A stretch of 64,000 bases of DNA from positions 16,612,721 to 16,676,720 of the forward strand of contig NW_025062479.1 in the NCBI RefSeq assembly GCF_000002995.4, given 5' to 3'. Within the stretch, counting starts at the first letter, position 1. Every line of letters starts with the position of its first letter. Position numbers and translations under genes: made by a program. Positions 39,833-53,238 of the stretch are shown here, one piece after another. The stretch comes from Brugia malayi. Lineage: Eukaryota; Nematoda; Chromadorea; Rhabditida; Onchocercidae. The notes under the pieces were generated by a model. The model had not been told where the DNA came from. It saw only the letters and a program-made list of their open reading frames with translations, and made no database searches.

Positions 39833-40903
39833 CGTGACATACAAACACACATACATATATATTTATATACGGGCATACACACAAAAACTGAATATGCAGG
39901 CAAATTTTGTCTGTCACTCTATGTTTATATGTGTATGTGATTGTATGTCAGTGTATGTAAACAAACCTGTCTAACTGAAATTGTGTCCGTTTGTATATTC
40001 TTCGATGACTCATTTAACTAAATATACATTCCAGTTGGTTAGTAAAATTCTTTCATACGAAATGGACAATAATATTAATTATTCCATTTCCAGTATTAAA
40101 CGCTATCACTCATTTCTTGTTTCCATTTAATGCTAACCAATCCTATAATGAAATCATTGGACTGAACAAGAGATTACTGTAATTATCACTTCTTTGCTAA
40201 TCTAATCATTTGACACGTTTATCAATTTTTTTAAATAATTATCGCCTAAAGACACAAAATTGATTAATCACTTCTTATTACATTTATTTCTCATACATTC
40301 AATATATAATACTTCTTTTTCATTAATATGATTTATCCTTTCCTTTGAAACAAAGAAAGAAAGGGAAAAGAAGAAAAGAATATTTTATATAAAATTTGAA
40401 ACAATCATCTGGCTATCATTCTGGGCATCAATAATTATTAATCTGTCATTCTTTTTCTATATTTATGAGTCGTTAGGATATTACAATCACTGACAAATAA
40501 TGTAAATACCTTTTAAAGAATTTTTCTTAATAAAAAAATCTTTAAAAATTAAGTAAGTTAATCCATAATATTTAATGCTTTGTTTACTCAATCAGTTTAT
40601 TATAGTCAGTATGAAAGGGTAAAGAAGAAATAAATTAAAATACCAAATCAAGAAATCTAATCATATCAGCAACAATAAGCAAAATTTGCCGTTACACATG
40701 ATAATATTACTTTTATTATCGTATTATCTTTTAATGACGACTAGGGCACTAATTAATTATGTGATTAATTAAATGGATGTTTTTATATTTTGATCAAATT
40801 TCATACTTTAGATAATGAAAAGATCGAAAAATTGTCACCAAGCATTATCTTCCTCTCTCTCGCTCTCTGGCTTTGCTCTCTTTCACACTTACTAAAATTT
40901 CAC

Positions 40904-42328
40904 TTGCTTCAAATCAGAATGCTGCAATTTATCTATACCACCTGCTGTGTTCGCAACAGTTCCTTTATTAGAATTGATGATCATCGATACTCTGTTTACA
41001 ATCTTTGGTTCATATCCATTTTATCGATATATTTATCTGTTTTGTTCACCTATTTTATCACAACTATGTTAGCATTGATTTATTCCGTTGATATCTAACC
41101 AACGAATTAATTTCTGCTGTAAAAAAAAATTGAATGAATGATTCAATTTGATGATTCAATCGGTTATTCATTCAATACATCAATTAAAATACCATTTATT
41201 TGAGTACTGTTAGATCGCAACATATATTCATATTACATTGAAAATACATTTTGTTTATGAAATATTCAAACAGATTTGATATGGTATTTCCATACGGTAT
41301 GGTTTTTGACCTTAGCATATTGTCTGAGAAAGTCTAAGTAAGCATGCATATGATCATTAAAGATCGAGAAGTTCAATCATTAAGAAGTAACAGTTCAGTG
41401 AGGAAATTAAAAATGACAAATTAAAATCAGAAAGAAGCCAATACCGCTGAATGTTGGCGCAGCAGTCAACTTGTAAACCTCCATTGCGCCACGTTTGCTT
41501 CGAATAACCTAACGAGGGGATTAAATTTTATATGCAATGAAATGGTAATTAGTAATTGGAATCATCGAACTTTTCTTCTCTCTTACAACTTTGGATGTGA
41601 ACCGAATTAGTTATTATACCACTGTAAAGATAATATTTCATCAGAAATAGTAATTGTAGTAATTAAGAGTGAAATAGTTCGGATAAGTGAGAGAAGACAT
41701 TAAGGATTGATAAGAGTAGCGGGCTTATGCACAAATCGCTAATACCTGGAATATTTTCAAACTTTTTTTTACGAATTACTTTCTGTCTTGTTCTTTTTTT
41801 AGAAAAAGGAAATGAGGTGGAAGTAGAAAAATAAATATTTTAATTATTTTCCGACGGCTACTTCAGTTGCTTAGTAAGTGATTTAAAAGTATTTGTAAGA
41901 TAGTACTATAAAAGATTAAAATCATTTTTCAGGTTGTATTTAATTAGTTGCGAACAATTTTTAGCTTGAATAACTGAACGATTTAAAATGTGCACTGAGT
42001 CAGATAATGAATGGATATTATTTCGATTTCATGTCAACTGTAACAGTAATGAAATATTATTTCGTAACCATTTTGTGATACAACATACTTTCTCTCTCTC
42101 TGTTCTTATGTTAAAATTCTTTCATTCCAATTAACCTTTTATAGTTTCATTCGTCTTTTGTTGATGTTACTGCTATTGCTACTGCCACAACTATTCCTAT
42201 ACTGCTTAATTACTTGATTATCTAATTAGAACTAATAATTCATGCTTAAATTAAACTGTCTTAAATTATGCAATAAGCTAGTAAAGTGTTTACGTTATAC
42301 TTACGTTAGCTTTATTTGTCATTTGCAT
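40904..42328 (-). CDS. Candidate 5' part of a minus-strand gene divergent from dlg-1
   Basis: Three in-phase pieces: 42328-42305 (MQMTNKAN, ending at a full GTAAGT donor), 41508-41445 (VIRSKRGAMEVYKLTAAPTF, good GT donor, acceptor TTAG) and 40962-40904 (TVANTAGGIDKLQHSDLKQ, weak acceptor ATAAAG). The middle exon is the most convincing, being clearly richer in GC than its setting. Later exons are not settled; a piece ending GAKFNDVEMKCVAS and a stop lies at about 35652-35735. The first piece sits inside the 249-bp inverted-repeat element, which could argue for chance. No family is recognised. Confidence 0.3.
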
Positions 42329-42457
42329 TTATTGATAGAGTGGTTCAACTAGTCCAGAGTAGCATTTCGAAAGAAATACGTATCGCATCCATTAATTACA
42401 AGTTAAATCAAACAAACTAAGCATGAATTATTAGTTCTGATTAGATAATCAAGTAAT
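42209..42457. mobile_element. 249-bp MITE-like element with 40-bp terminal inverted repeats
   Basis: The left arm 42209-42248 (begins ATTACTTGATTATC) and the right arm 42418-42457 are inverted copies with 39 of 40 bases identical. They enclose a 169-bp AT-rich core with no transposase. Short non-autonomous DNA elements or fold-back repeats have this form. No clear target-site duplication was seen, so the transposon origin is inferred. Confidence 0.55.
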
Positions 42458-42810
42458 CAAGTAAGCTTGAATTAAAGGCTAAACATGAGGTATAACAGGA
42501 AGTAATCAAATAATAAATGTCGAAATAACTAATTGAACTAATGCCAAATGATCCATTTTTAAATTGATAATATTTTGTGTGATAGATAATCATTTTACAA
42601 GTTGCCTTTTGTTGTGTTATCACGTGATATAATAGTTAAGTCCTTTTTTGGCTTTGTTCATTTTTTTTAAATTTATAACTGTAATGATTAGTTACTTCTA
42701 GACTTTGGATGAAGAGTTCTGTGAAACTTAGTTGTCATAATTTCATTACGTTTATATTTGAGAACAACGAGAATTGTTTCTTTTTTTTTTTTATTTGCCA
42801 GAATTTAGTT

Positions 42811-42868
42811 CAATTTCAGTTACTGGTAATTGTTCGAAGGTGGCGTTTAAACGTTCACTGGCAAGGAT
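42811..42868 (+). promoter_or_regulatory. Putative spliced-leader acceptor and 5' UTR of dlg-1
   Basis: A strong CAATTTCAG acceptor ends at 42819, 49 nt before the dlg-1 ATG, with no partner exon evident upstream. In a nematode this most simply marks a trans-splice site, but a cis-spliced non-coding first exon is equally possible. Confidence 0.4.
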
Positions 42869-45800
42869 ATGCCAGTTCACAGAGCAGGAGGTTTGTTTTA
42901 ATTGGTATGCATGTTTATTTTTTCATTTGGTTTTTCTGAACCAACTTTCTTGAATAGTAGAATTTATTGAATGAAATGATTTGTAATGCCCTTATTGAGA
43001 GTGGGACAAATTTTCAGAGGCGCATCGCGCATTAGAACAACTTGAAGAGTATCATGCTTCGTTGGTAAGTGCTAGTTCGGCAGAGTTAAGACGACAAATT
43101 GAAAAGCTTATCAACAATTTCAAGGGAGCTCTTTTTCAATCATTAATAGGTACCGTTCTTCTGTTTCAATTATTTGATTTCGAAGTATTTTTTAGAAGGT
43201 TCCAAAAATACTAATTTCTTCCAAAAAATTCATTTACCAAAATTCTTACAATTTGCCGCTTCATCTATTTCCGTTTTATTTATACCTAATGAAAATTTTA
43301 CGTATTAATTTGTGTATCTTGTACTACTTGTTATATATAAGCCTTAGTATTTATTCAATGATAAAAATTAGTTTTGATTCGAGTCTTTGATGTTCATATT
43401 GAGGAAGATATGAAGGAATATAAAAGTTTAACAAAAAAGTCCGCAAAGGTGGATACTATATCAAAGCGTTTTTTTATAATCATAACTTTCTCTGAGGCGC
43501 AAAGTGTTACATAAAAGGTATTCTGTTGGTGATTATTTAATCAAGTTGTTCCATAAATTCATGTCATAGGATGCAAGCTTATGGTTCCTGGGAACATTTA
43601 TTTTTTTCTTTTGAAAGTGGTGGTAAGTTATGTATAATATTTTGTAGATATTCAAGAATTGTATGAAGATACGCTGTTGAATGAACGGAAAAGTCTCGAG
43701 CAGAAGGCATATGAAACACGAAAAATTGCTCAGCGTTGGGAAACAAATCCACCATTTGGACGTATAAATGCACCGCTTGCTTCACTGGTAAATTCCTCTT
43801 TTTTTTTGGATTGATTTTTATTTAGACAGTTGATATGTGATTACTTGAATGTTACTTAATATAAATATAAACATAGTAACCGACATCACGAGTTACGGAT
43901 TGTAAATACAAATTTTCACACATATTCCAGGATTCCAGCCTTCACTATGGTGATCAAACTATTCCGTACACGTACACAAATGGTGCTGAATATAATGTTC
44001 AATCATATTCATTACGTGAACAGAGGAAACAGTTTGTAAGCTTTTTGTTTTTTACTCTTATCAGCTTCATGTATTTCTCCTGATTCGTGTGTTAAGATTT
44101 ATCTGGAGAATATTTAATACTGGTTAGATTAAATACTGACCATTTCTGGATGCAGTTTGCTACTTGCAGTTGATTCATTTCATTATCATTTCACTAATGC
44201 TCTCTTCAGGAAATATGTTAAACTATGTTAATAACTGTTGAATACATGTTGAATAATGAAATCGAACATTGAAGATGAAAAGGGAAAAACATTATGAGTG
44301 CTTCGAAAATATAAGGATTACAATTTTTTTCCAGACTTCGGGAGATGGTTGGCGATCTACAGAAAGAGTTACTCAAATGACTCCTACAGGCCAAATAGTT
44401 ACAACTACTGTAAGATTTAAGTGATCACAACTGCTTTAAAATTCAGATTTCTTTTTTTCGATCATCCAAATTCACTGTCCAAATTATGGATATTGTCCCA
44501 AAATGATAATGAAGGATGAAGGACAGAGATAATAACTCCAATTTTTTTTTTTTGTTTTTTTATTTTTGCATTTTTTATTTTAGATATGAATTTTCAATGT
44601 TTTATGTAATATGCGATAGTTGGTGAAATTAGCAGTGTTGTAAATCGATATTAAAAGCATCCACTCTTGGCCTGTTCAATAAAGATGGCGACAAACTGAT
44701 CTTAAATGAATAGAAGAGAACGGTGGAGATAAAATGTGAACAAATGTAGTAGAATGAGTGGTGTTAATACCGATTTATATCGCTGATAATTTCAGAACTG
44801 TTGCATATTACGCCATGTTTCTTAGCTCGGTGTATTTGATGCGCAGAATAAGAAAGGTAAATGAAATAGTTGATGAAAGTAATTCGTTCTTTAACCGAAT
44901 AAGATTTTATCTGGATTAAGGGGTCTTTCGATATTGCTATGGTGAATGATTCCATTGTAGCTGTTGAGTTCTGGCACATTTTTCGGGAAGAAGCTAATAA
45001 GTGGACAGTTTCAGAGATGATAAATAAAAAATTCACTGCGCATTTAATCCTCAAAAGAAGAGGGCTGGTATTGTAATTGACCAATTCCGGAACATTTCTA
45101 CAACTACATTAATGATTTACGCATAAAAGTTTGAAAACTTTTCGAAGCTTGGGAACCTGATTAATATAATTCTTGATAGTAGTCTTGTATGGATTCACAC
45201 TTGATTTAATTCAGAACCATGTTATTTAGCCGAGCGCCCGCTTAAATTTAGATTAGCTGTGTTTTTTTCCAGACAAGTGGCTTAATTGATAACGATGGCA
45301 CAGAGTGGGAAATTGAGGAAGTTGTTCTAGAGAAGGGTCATACTGGACTTGGTTTTAGTATTGCGGGTGGCCTTGATCAGCCGTACATCGACGGAGATCC
45401 TTCAATTTACGTTACAAACATTATACCTGGTGGAGCTGCAGCTGCTGATGGACGAATGAAGTAAGCTGTATCCTAACATTTTTGTATAAAAGAACTATGT
45501 CAAAACTACTAGACTTCATTTTTTGAGTTAGTTTTGAACATGTAGAAAAAGTATATTTGTAATTAGCCCTTTCCTAATAAACTAACGTGTATTTTTGAAG
45601 GATTCAAGACATTATCATGAAAGTAAACACCACCGACTGTACACAGGTACCACATGAGACGACAGTGAATGCTTTGAAAAATGCAGGAAATGTTGTGCGA
45701 TTGGTTAGCGTTTATCATTTTAACTTTGGGACAGTAAAATTTTTAATGATTAACGGTTAAAATATAGATTTGTTATTTATTGATTAGTTTCAATGAAAAA

Positions 45801-46199
45801 ATAATGAATTTCAGATTTTAAAACGACGTCGTTCAGGACGTGAAAGTGCTGATTTCAGAGGAGGTGTCGTATCACCGTATGTTTCGCCCTTACATGATGG
45901 ATCATCTGTTTCAATTATACCACCACCACTTCCACCAGCCCACAGCTCGTACACCAATATTCCTATTCAGAGGACATTACGTGAAATCGAAAGATTAGAG
46001 CGAATTCCAGGCGCCCAAAAAATTGATTTATTTAAGGTATGGTACTTATTTTAGAAGCATTAAAGGCAGTTCGCTCGAACATGGTATAATTTGTGATGCA
46101 TATTTTCTTTCTCTTGTCTTCGCTGTGAGAAACAAAATTAAGAAACTTACTAAGCTAATGGAAACCCATATAAGATCATAAATTTAATAAGTCATTGCT

Positions 46200-46247
<48 letters not shown>

Positions 46248-49200
46248 GAAAGAATTCAATTATTTTTATGTTCTTTTAGGGTTCGAAGGGACTTGGTTTC
46301 AGTATAGCTGGTGGAGTAGGTAATGAACATGTGGCTGGTGATACTGGCATTTATGTAACGAAAATTATTGATGGAGGAGCAGCATACCATGACGGCCGTT
46401 TGCGAGTTGGCGACAAAATTTTAGCTGTAAGCTTTTTTATATAGCTTTTTTCGGAAAAAGTTTGTGGTGTTGACAGTCATTTTCGGGAAACGTTTATAAT
46501 CGAGCTCTTTTAAATTTTCCATAATATATTTGTGATTAGGCAGATTTCTAATTCCTCGTATTATTAATTTAATGGTTTAATATTTCTTTATGTGAAATCC
46601 CTTTGAGATTGTAGAATTTAATTAATAAATAGCAGATCGAGATGTAATGGAAATACTTGTTCTATTCAGCTGAAATTTTAACATTATATGAGAATAAACA
46701 CTGCTTTGCATCTTATATTACATGTCAATACCTATGACAGACTTTGCATTTATAAATGAGATATCTCCATTGTCTCTTAAACTACTTTTGAGGTTGATAA
46801 TATAATTCTGGAAAATGTTACGCATGAATTTGCTGTGAATACATTGAAGCAAACGGCTTCTAAAGTAACTCTGGTTTATTTAAAAAATCCTCACCCAGAA
46901 CTGTTGCCGAATTTTGACGATAGTGGTAATCGCTCATTGGGTGCTCCACCTACTCCAGCTCGTTCCGGTAAGTTTCAACGATACTCTAACATTTCAGTTA
47001 GTATATCTTCTAGTTATCTGTTGTCGAATAGATAAATTGACAATAATGATCATTTTAAAAAATCGCTACTGGAATATTCTTTTAATATATTCATTTCATA
47101 TGTTGAATACTCATCTAATATCACGAGATTGATTACTTTTTCTCAAAAATATAAATATATCGCTGGAAGCATTAGTTCCAAACAAAAATTTTCCAAATTA
47201 TTGATAATCTATGAGTTTATGCATTAATTGGACTGCTGTTGATATCTTTGGACTTTTTTTTTCTTGTTTGTTTTTAATTGATAGTACAAAAAGGTTTTCT
47301 ACAGTTGACTTAAAATTTGATATGAAAATGTTTTATTCTTTTAGCTGCTTCGCTGCATCACGATTCATTTGATACGCAACAGTCATTCCATACAATAGCG
47401 CAACAAGAGTTACCGTTAGGTCCACGTATTGTTCACCTTAATCGTGGGATGCAAGGACTAGGTTTTAACATTGTCGGTGGAGAAGATGGAGAACCGATTT
47501 ATATAAGCTACGTTTTGCCTGGTGGTGTAGCTGATCTTTCTGGAAACGTAAGAAAGGTATGCCGTTTTGGGTGGATTAGTTTATGTTTTCATCATAAATA
47601 TGTTGGGTACTTCAGGTGCTCTTGGTCATGAGCGTGGTGAATTTCAGCATTCCCTGATCATGGCTTTGAATCGGTGTCTAAAAATTTCAGGGTGATGCTT
47701 TGTTGCAAGTAAATGGTGTCAATCTGCGAAATGCAACCCATGCTGAAGCAGCTCGTGCATTAAAGGAAGCTATGAATCCTGTGTCCTTAACGTTACAGTA
47801 TCGACCACAAGGTATCATCTTAAGCCTTCAACTTTTGCTAAATTACTTCCTCGATTTTATATAATTTCTTCAATAAATATTTTTGGTGCGCATGCTAAAC
47901 CTAAAACATAAAGCCTTATTTTCCGCTCAAAACGGGAACTATAAGTGATACCATTTTAAATCATTCAATTTTTTTCGAAATTACCTCCCATCTGTAATGT
48001 CTTTAAATTAAATGAAAAACTTGTTTTGCCCTTTGTTACTGCTATTATTACAGAGTACGGACAATTTGAAGCTAAAATTGACCAACTTCGTCGAGATTTG
48101 ATTAGTGGTGGAGCGGTAACTTTTGGTGGACCACGTAAAGAGCTTTTTGTGAGGTATAGTAAGAATATGTCTTTAGTGTAGTTTTCAGAATGTGAAACCA
48201 ATTTGCGATTTTGTTTTTTTCAGAGCCATGTTTGACTATGATCCAGCACGCGAAGCAGGTGTTCCACATCGTGCCTTGCCTTTCTTTTATGGTGACATTT
48301 TACATGTTACCAATGTTGCGGACGATGATTGGTGGACAGCACGGCTGGTTACGGAAAGCGGTGAAGAAGGTATGGAAGGAATTATTCCATCCAAAAAAAG
48401 AGTTGAAAAGAAAGAACGACAACGGAGAAAACAGGTAAAGCATAGTTAGTCTTTACATGAAATTCTTTTACTGATACTTATATATGCATATATTTATGGA
48501 CGAGTTTTAAAAAATTTAGTTTTCTTTCGGGTCATTGATTTTAGGTGTATTTATTGTAAAGTAATTTCTTTGCATAATTGTTGATTTTTATAAAGATAAT
48601 CAGAATTTAGGGTGTTAGATTCTAAGTTGTTTATTGAATTATGTTTCCAATGCATCAGGATGAGTTAGTTCTTTATTCTATCAATTTTCCTATGGGCTTT
48701 ATTTCCCGAAATTAACTTTGATATTAGAAATTACACATGAAAATTTCTATAAATATATTACACCTAAAACCCTTCATCGGTTTTTCAGGTGAATTTTAAC
48801 GCTGGTAGTCAAAGTCTTCCTCGAGGTATGGATGGTCGTCGTGGTTCACGTTCACAGCTGTCATTCTCGCGCAAATTTCCTTTCGTTAAAAGTACCGATA
48901 AACTTAACGAATTTACTGATAATGAGCGTAAGTTCATTACAATTTCTAGCTTAACTAATTTATTTTTCTTAACACTTTCAAATGTGAGAAGCAAAGCTTC
49001 TCTTATTATTATTGCCATTTCCTACGAAATATGACGTAATGGATAAAGAGACATAGTTGCAAGATCAAGATAAGCGAAGAAAAAACTTTAAATTTAGTTT
49101 TATATAGCTGGGATGACAAAAATTAGTAATAAATAAAGGCAATTCTTTTATGGAGTCTTGCAAATTCTGTGCATATACTATTTCTTTCGGCATTTTCATA

Positions 49201-51097
49201 GGTCATCATGGTTCCAGAAGCTTCCGCAACCTTATGAGTATTGTTTCATAATGAAAAATAGGTAGAAAGGTTTCGGATATGAATGATAACTTTTGCTTCG
49301 GTATTACTATAAGATTTCCTTAGATGGTACAACTTATACATCATACACTACAAGCGATAGTGATTACTGTAAGTTTTCATAGTCTGCTTTGTGTGCAGTG
49401 TCTGCTTTATCTGTCACATTATTAACAAGAGTTACTAACTAAGAGAAAAATGTGAAGAATTAGGATTCTAATATACATGAATCACTTAATACAATCACTT
49501 TGTGTTTTTTTGTGCTCTTTATTTGTGGAAGTAACTGCAATTATAACTTTTTTTAAATCAAGTTGTAAAACATATGCTGTTTATTTAATATCTGGAAGAT
49601 GACAGTGTTTGATTCACAATCATTGAACAAAGAATTATTTTGATACCAGATTATAAAGTAGTAATTGTTTTTTAAAACATTTATTTTAATATTTAGTTGG
49701 TCCAACTGAAGATCCGATAATGTCATATGTCGCAGTGGAACGTCAACAAAGTAACCATTACGCTTAGTTTTATTATTTACATTCTATTTCTTCCACTAAT
49801 AAATGAATATTCGCTAGCGTAGCTAAAACTTTCGTTGTTTTGCTCTAATTGAGAATTTTACTGTTGTAAATATATATGTTTATATTATATCTTAGATAGT
49901 TGATTATATTCAACTTGAGTTTCCCTTGTTCCAGTAAATTACCCACGTCCGGTTATTATTCTTGGAGCAATGAAAGATCGCATCAACGATGAATTGGTAC
50001 TCCGTGATCGAGATCGTTTTAGCAGTTGCGTCCCACGTATGTTATTATTTTTCATCAAAAGCAATTTATTTACTATTAGGTAGCTGTCAAATCGTTTTAC
50101 CTTAATTTTTAAAAACTGAAATATTGCAGATACTAGCCGACCTCCGAAACCGAACGAAATAGACGGTCGTGATTATCATTTTGTTTCAAAGGAACAAATG
50201 CAAGAAGATGTTCGAAACAATCAATTTATCGAAGCAGGACAATTTCAAGATAATCTTTATGGCACGAGCATTAATTCTGTTCGTGAAGTTGCAGAAATGG
50301 TATGCGAGCTTTGAAAGAATCTTTAAATGACCATATGCTATACCATTTTGTACTCGTGAAATGATTTTTAGTTCCTTGTGAGTGCAAAAGAAATGGCCAA
50401 AATTGAACTTCTGATTACAATTAGCACTCCTAATTTGATTATGTCATATTTCTATAGTTAGGAACTAATTTTATGGTGTTTATTGTAGGGTCGACATTGC
50501 ATTCTCGATGTGAGTGGAAATGCTATCCGTAGATTACAATCTATTGCTAATATATACCCAATAGCAGTTTTCGTGAAACCGCAGACACCGCATCAAATTA
50601 TGTAAGTAATTTACCTAACCTTAACACCTCAAACAATCATTCAGCGATGATGTCATCCATTAAAGCTTTCTGTTTTATCCTCCGTTGGCGAAGCACTACT
50701 GAAATTTGTGGATAACAAGCCGTAATTATAGAATGCTTAGAATTTCTTATAGGGAATGGGATCATTCGATAAATGAAGATGATGCTCATACTATATATCA
50801 GCGCTGTCAGAGAACAGAACAAAACTTTGGAGATTTGTTTACTGGTGAATATTTATTTCTATGTTATTTAAAATTCATCAGCCAATTATAGTTTTAGTTC
50901 CTTCTTTCATATTTCTTTACATGCAATAACTTCAATCTTCCTCTCTAATAGTATATCACTCTTATCATAAAAATGATATTATTTTAGCTGTTGTAAGTGG
51001 TCAAACATTCGAAGATCTCGTACGCCGTGTCTTGAACGTCATCGCGGAGCAATCACGTCCGCATGCTTGGGTACCATCTCGAGCACAAGTTTTTTAA
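42869..51097 (+). CDS. dlg-1: Discs large MAGUK scaffold, complete, 22 exons
   Basis: Cytoplasmic scaffold of epithelial junctions; C. elegans DLG-1 works with AJM-1 at the apical junction. Exons: 42869-42890, 43018-43149, 43648-43787, 43931-44035, 44335-44409, 45273-45460, 45601-45703, 45815-46036, 46280-46426, 46793-46967, 47345-47556, 47691-47811, 48054-48153, 48224-48434, 48789-48927, 49324-49368, 49697-49750, 49935-50036, 50130-50299, 50489-50601, 50753-50844, 50988-51097. They sum to 2778 nt, 925 residues, with every phase consistent. Domains: L27 at about 8-60 ([14 protein letters not shown]), PDZ1 168-255 (GLGFSIAGG), PDZ2 322-410 (GLGFSIAGG), PDZ3 461-545 (GLGFNIVGG), SH3 581-650 ([15 protein letters not shown]), a basic hook, then a guanylate-kinase-like domain from about 731. 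As in other MAGUKs the kinase P-loop is lost ([16 protein letters not shown] lacks GxxGxGK), so it should bind phosphoprotein partners, not make GDP. The 45-nt exon 49324-49368 is skippable in frame. The start MPVHRAGE resembles the worm protein. Confidence 0.96.
46205..46243. repeat. (AT)n microsatellite in a dlg-1 intron
   Basis: About 19 AT units lie in the intron between the exons ending at 46036 and starting at 46280. It is close to the acceptor of the PDZ2 exon. Confidence 0.95.
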
Positions 51098-53238
51098 ACC
51101 TCATTTTGCTTGGTTAAAACAAACAAAGAAGACAACCATTTTTTTTTTATAATTCAAAAGAGAAACTTTTGAAAAGTCTCTTTTTTGAAGTTTTCTTTCT
51201 GTTTAACAAAAAAATTTATTCAGTCCCATATTAAAGCATTAGTTCACCCGATTTTATAGTAACTAATTTTTTAAAGGTTTTCTTGAAAAGCTTTTCTTTC
51301 CTTGCTTTGCAAACCTCATTGTACACATATCCGATATGCAGCTGCTTTGCTTATTCTCTTATTCTATGAAATTGAGATAAAAATATTTTATCCAAATTTG
51401 GTGAAATAATCGAACTACTCTAGTGACAAAGTAATTGAACGTGAGCATAATTTCTTTGCTAACAAACGTTAAACTAAGTCATTTTGTTTTAAAATTTCAA
51501 AAATAATCAAAATATTCCTTGAGTTTCATTTGTCTGAAGAAAGGGAATAGGTAAAATCTTACGGTTAGTTTGATCATTTAACCAAGTTCATGTTTACGAT
51601 AAAAAATTTATATTTTGTGTTACTCTGTTTTTTTTTTTTATTTCGATTAATTGATATAATGCCGTTTTCCATCTAACGCAGCTATTACATTAGTCTTTAT
51701 TTTGTTTCAATATGTTAATTCCTTATTTTCTTTTCGTTATAATTTGATATATGAACAGTACAAAGGCCGAGAATTTTCAAGAATAATTTCTTGGGATTTT
51801 CAAAGATTTTCGAATAGCAAATAACTAGTTTTTTGAATTACTTAGATAAAAGAAAGATATGTCACTATGTGGAAAATTCTACCATTAAACTGTAGAATTT
51901 CTCTTCTTTTTTGTTCATTTGGACAAATTGGTGTTTTTCTGGAGAGTATCACATCTGTAAAGCTAGATTGTACAGAATTTGGTCCATCATGAAATTCTGT
52001 TTCGCGTCAGATTGTTAGAAACTTCAGTATTTCAAAAAAATTTGAGTTGGAGAAATGAAGCATATCTATTGTTCTATCTCATGCACTGACCTTTTTATAA
52101 TTGTTTTATCCATTCTCACTCATTGCACTTACATTAAAGGTTGTGATTCTATTAATTTGTTATCTTTTTTTTTTCTTAAATTGTATTTACGGGGGAATAC
52201 GGTTCATATTCGTCGTAATCCTTTAGCGAACACTTTTTTTACGATAAAAAATTAGCTTAATTCACTTCAGTAATTTCTTGGTTGCTTCTTTCTGTAAACA
52301 CTGATAATGCAAGAAGAGAAACGCCTCTTATTCTCAAGATAAACATTTGTAAGATGAGACAAAGATGCTTTTGTAGTAGCATAAGGATCAAGAAGATCAG
52401 TCAAGTTTGCAATACTGTTATTCAATTGCACATTCATCACAGTGGACCGTATTTTCATTTAATTTTCTTTCTTCTTTTAACATAAAAACAGGAAAAGCTC
52501 ATTTGTCGCATGCTACCTTCCCTTATATATGTTAGCCTTTTCTATCATTTGTTCGAAATTCTGATTGATTTTGTCCGCGCACCTTTCTTTCACTCCTTTT
52601 TCAAAATGTGCCAATTTCTCTCTTTTCATCTAAATGTCAATTGCTGCTGTACTATGTTTGAGATCTACTATAAGCACGTGGTGTTATAAAATTTGAAGAA
52701 TTTTTACAAAGAAGGAAACAAACAGAGATAGATCATTGAGAGATGATGTATGGAGGTAGTGTAATTTGATGAAATCACGAAGGCGAATATTTAATGGGCA
52801 ATATATGACACATCATATAAAGCTGTATCCTTTCATATTAGGGTATAAGATGACCAAGATATCTCAGTGCAACTGGTATTTTCGATGATTGTTAGTTTTA
52901 GCGGGTCATTCATCATTCATATATAGAAACTATTTTTTGAGTGTACTGCATATATACTATTACGTTTCAAGAGCCACGTATTCCACATGTTCCCTTTGCA
53001 TACATTAAATAGATGACGGTGAGGAAAACGACATCTGACATTTTTATCTTAATTGCAGAATGTTAGAAGTACTAGCAATCTGTAGTTTATTCTCATAACA
53101 TGAAAGAGTATATGTATGAAAAACGAAATGATATTTAAAATTGTAGTCATAAACTGTTTAACCTGCACAAGTTAAAATCATATTATCAATCATAATTATA
53201 ATAACGAGAAGATAAGGGATCACTGCAACAAGAATTAT
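51098..53238. other. dlg-1 3' UTR and intergenic DNA
   Basis: Follows the dlg-1 stop and lies between convergent genes. No exon is recognised on either strand. Confidence 0.5.

Larger units (their letters stand above)
31619..40903. other. Long gene-poor stretch
   Basis: AT-rich with the trinucleotide palindrome at 32.5 kb, degenerate tandem units of about 28 nt at 35151-35232, small hairpins at 37.4 and 39.8 kb and a pyrimidine-rich, GC-richer block at 38460-38690. Several short coding-like windows exist on both strands but none could be joined into a gene with confidence. Confidence 0.45.

Noticed and set aside
40790..41098. 102-codon plus frame with hydrophobic residues
   Set aside because: No ATG at its start and no partners; the opposite strand holds a better, phase-compatible candidate exon.
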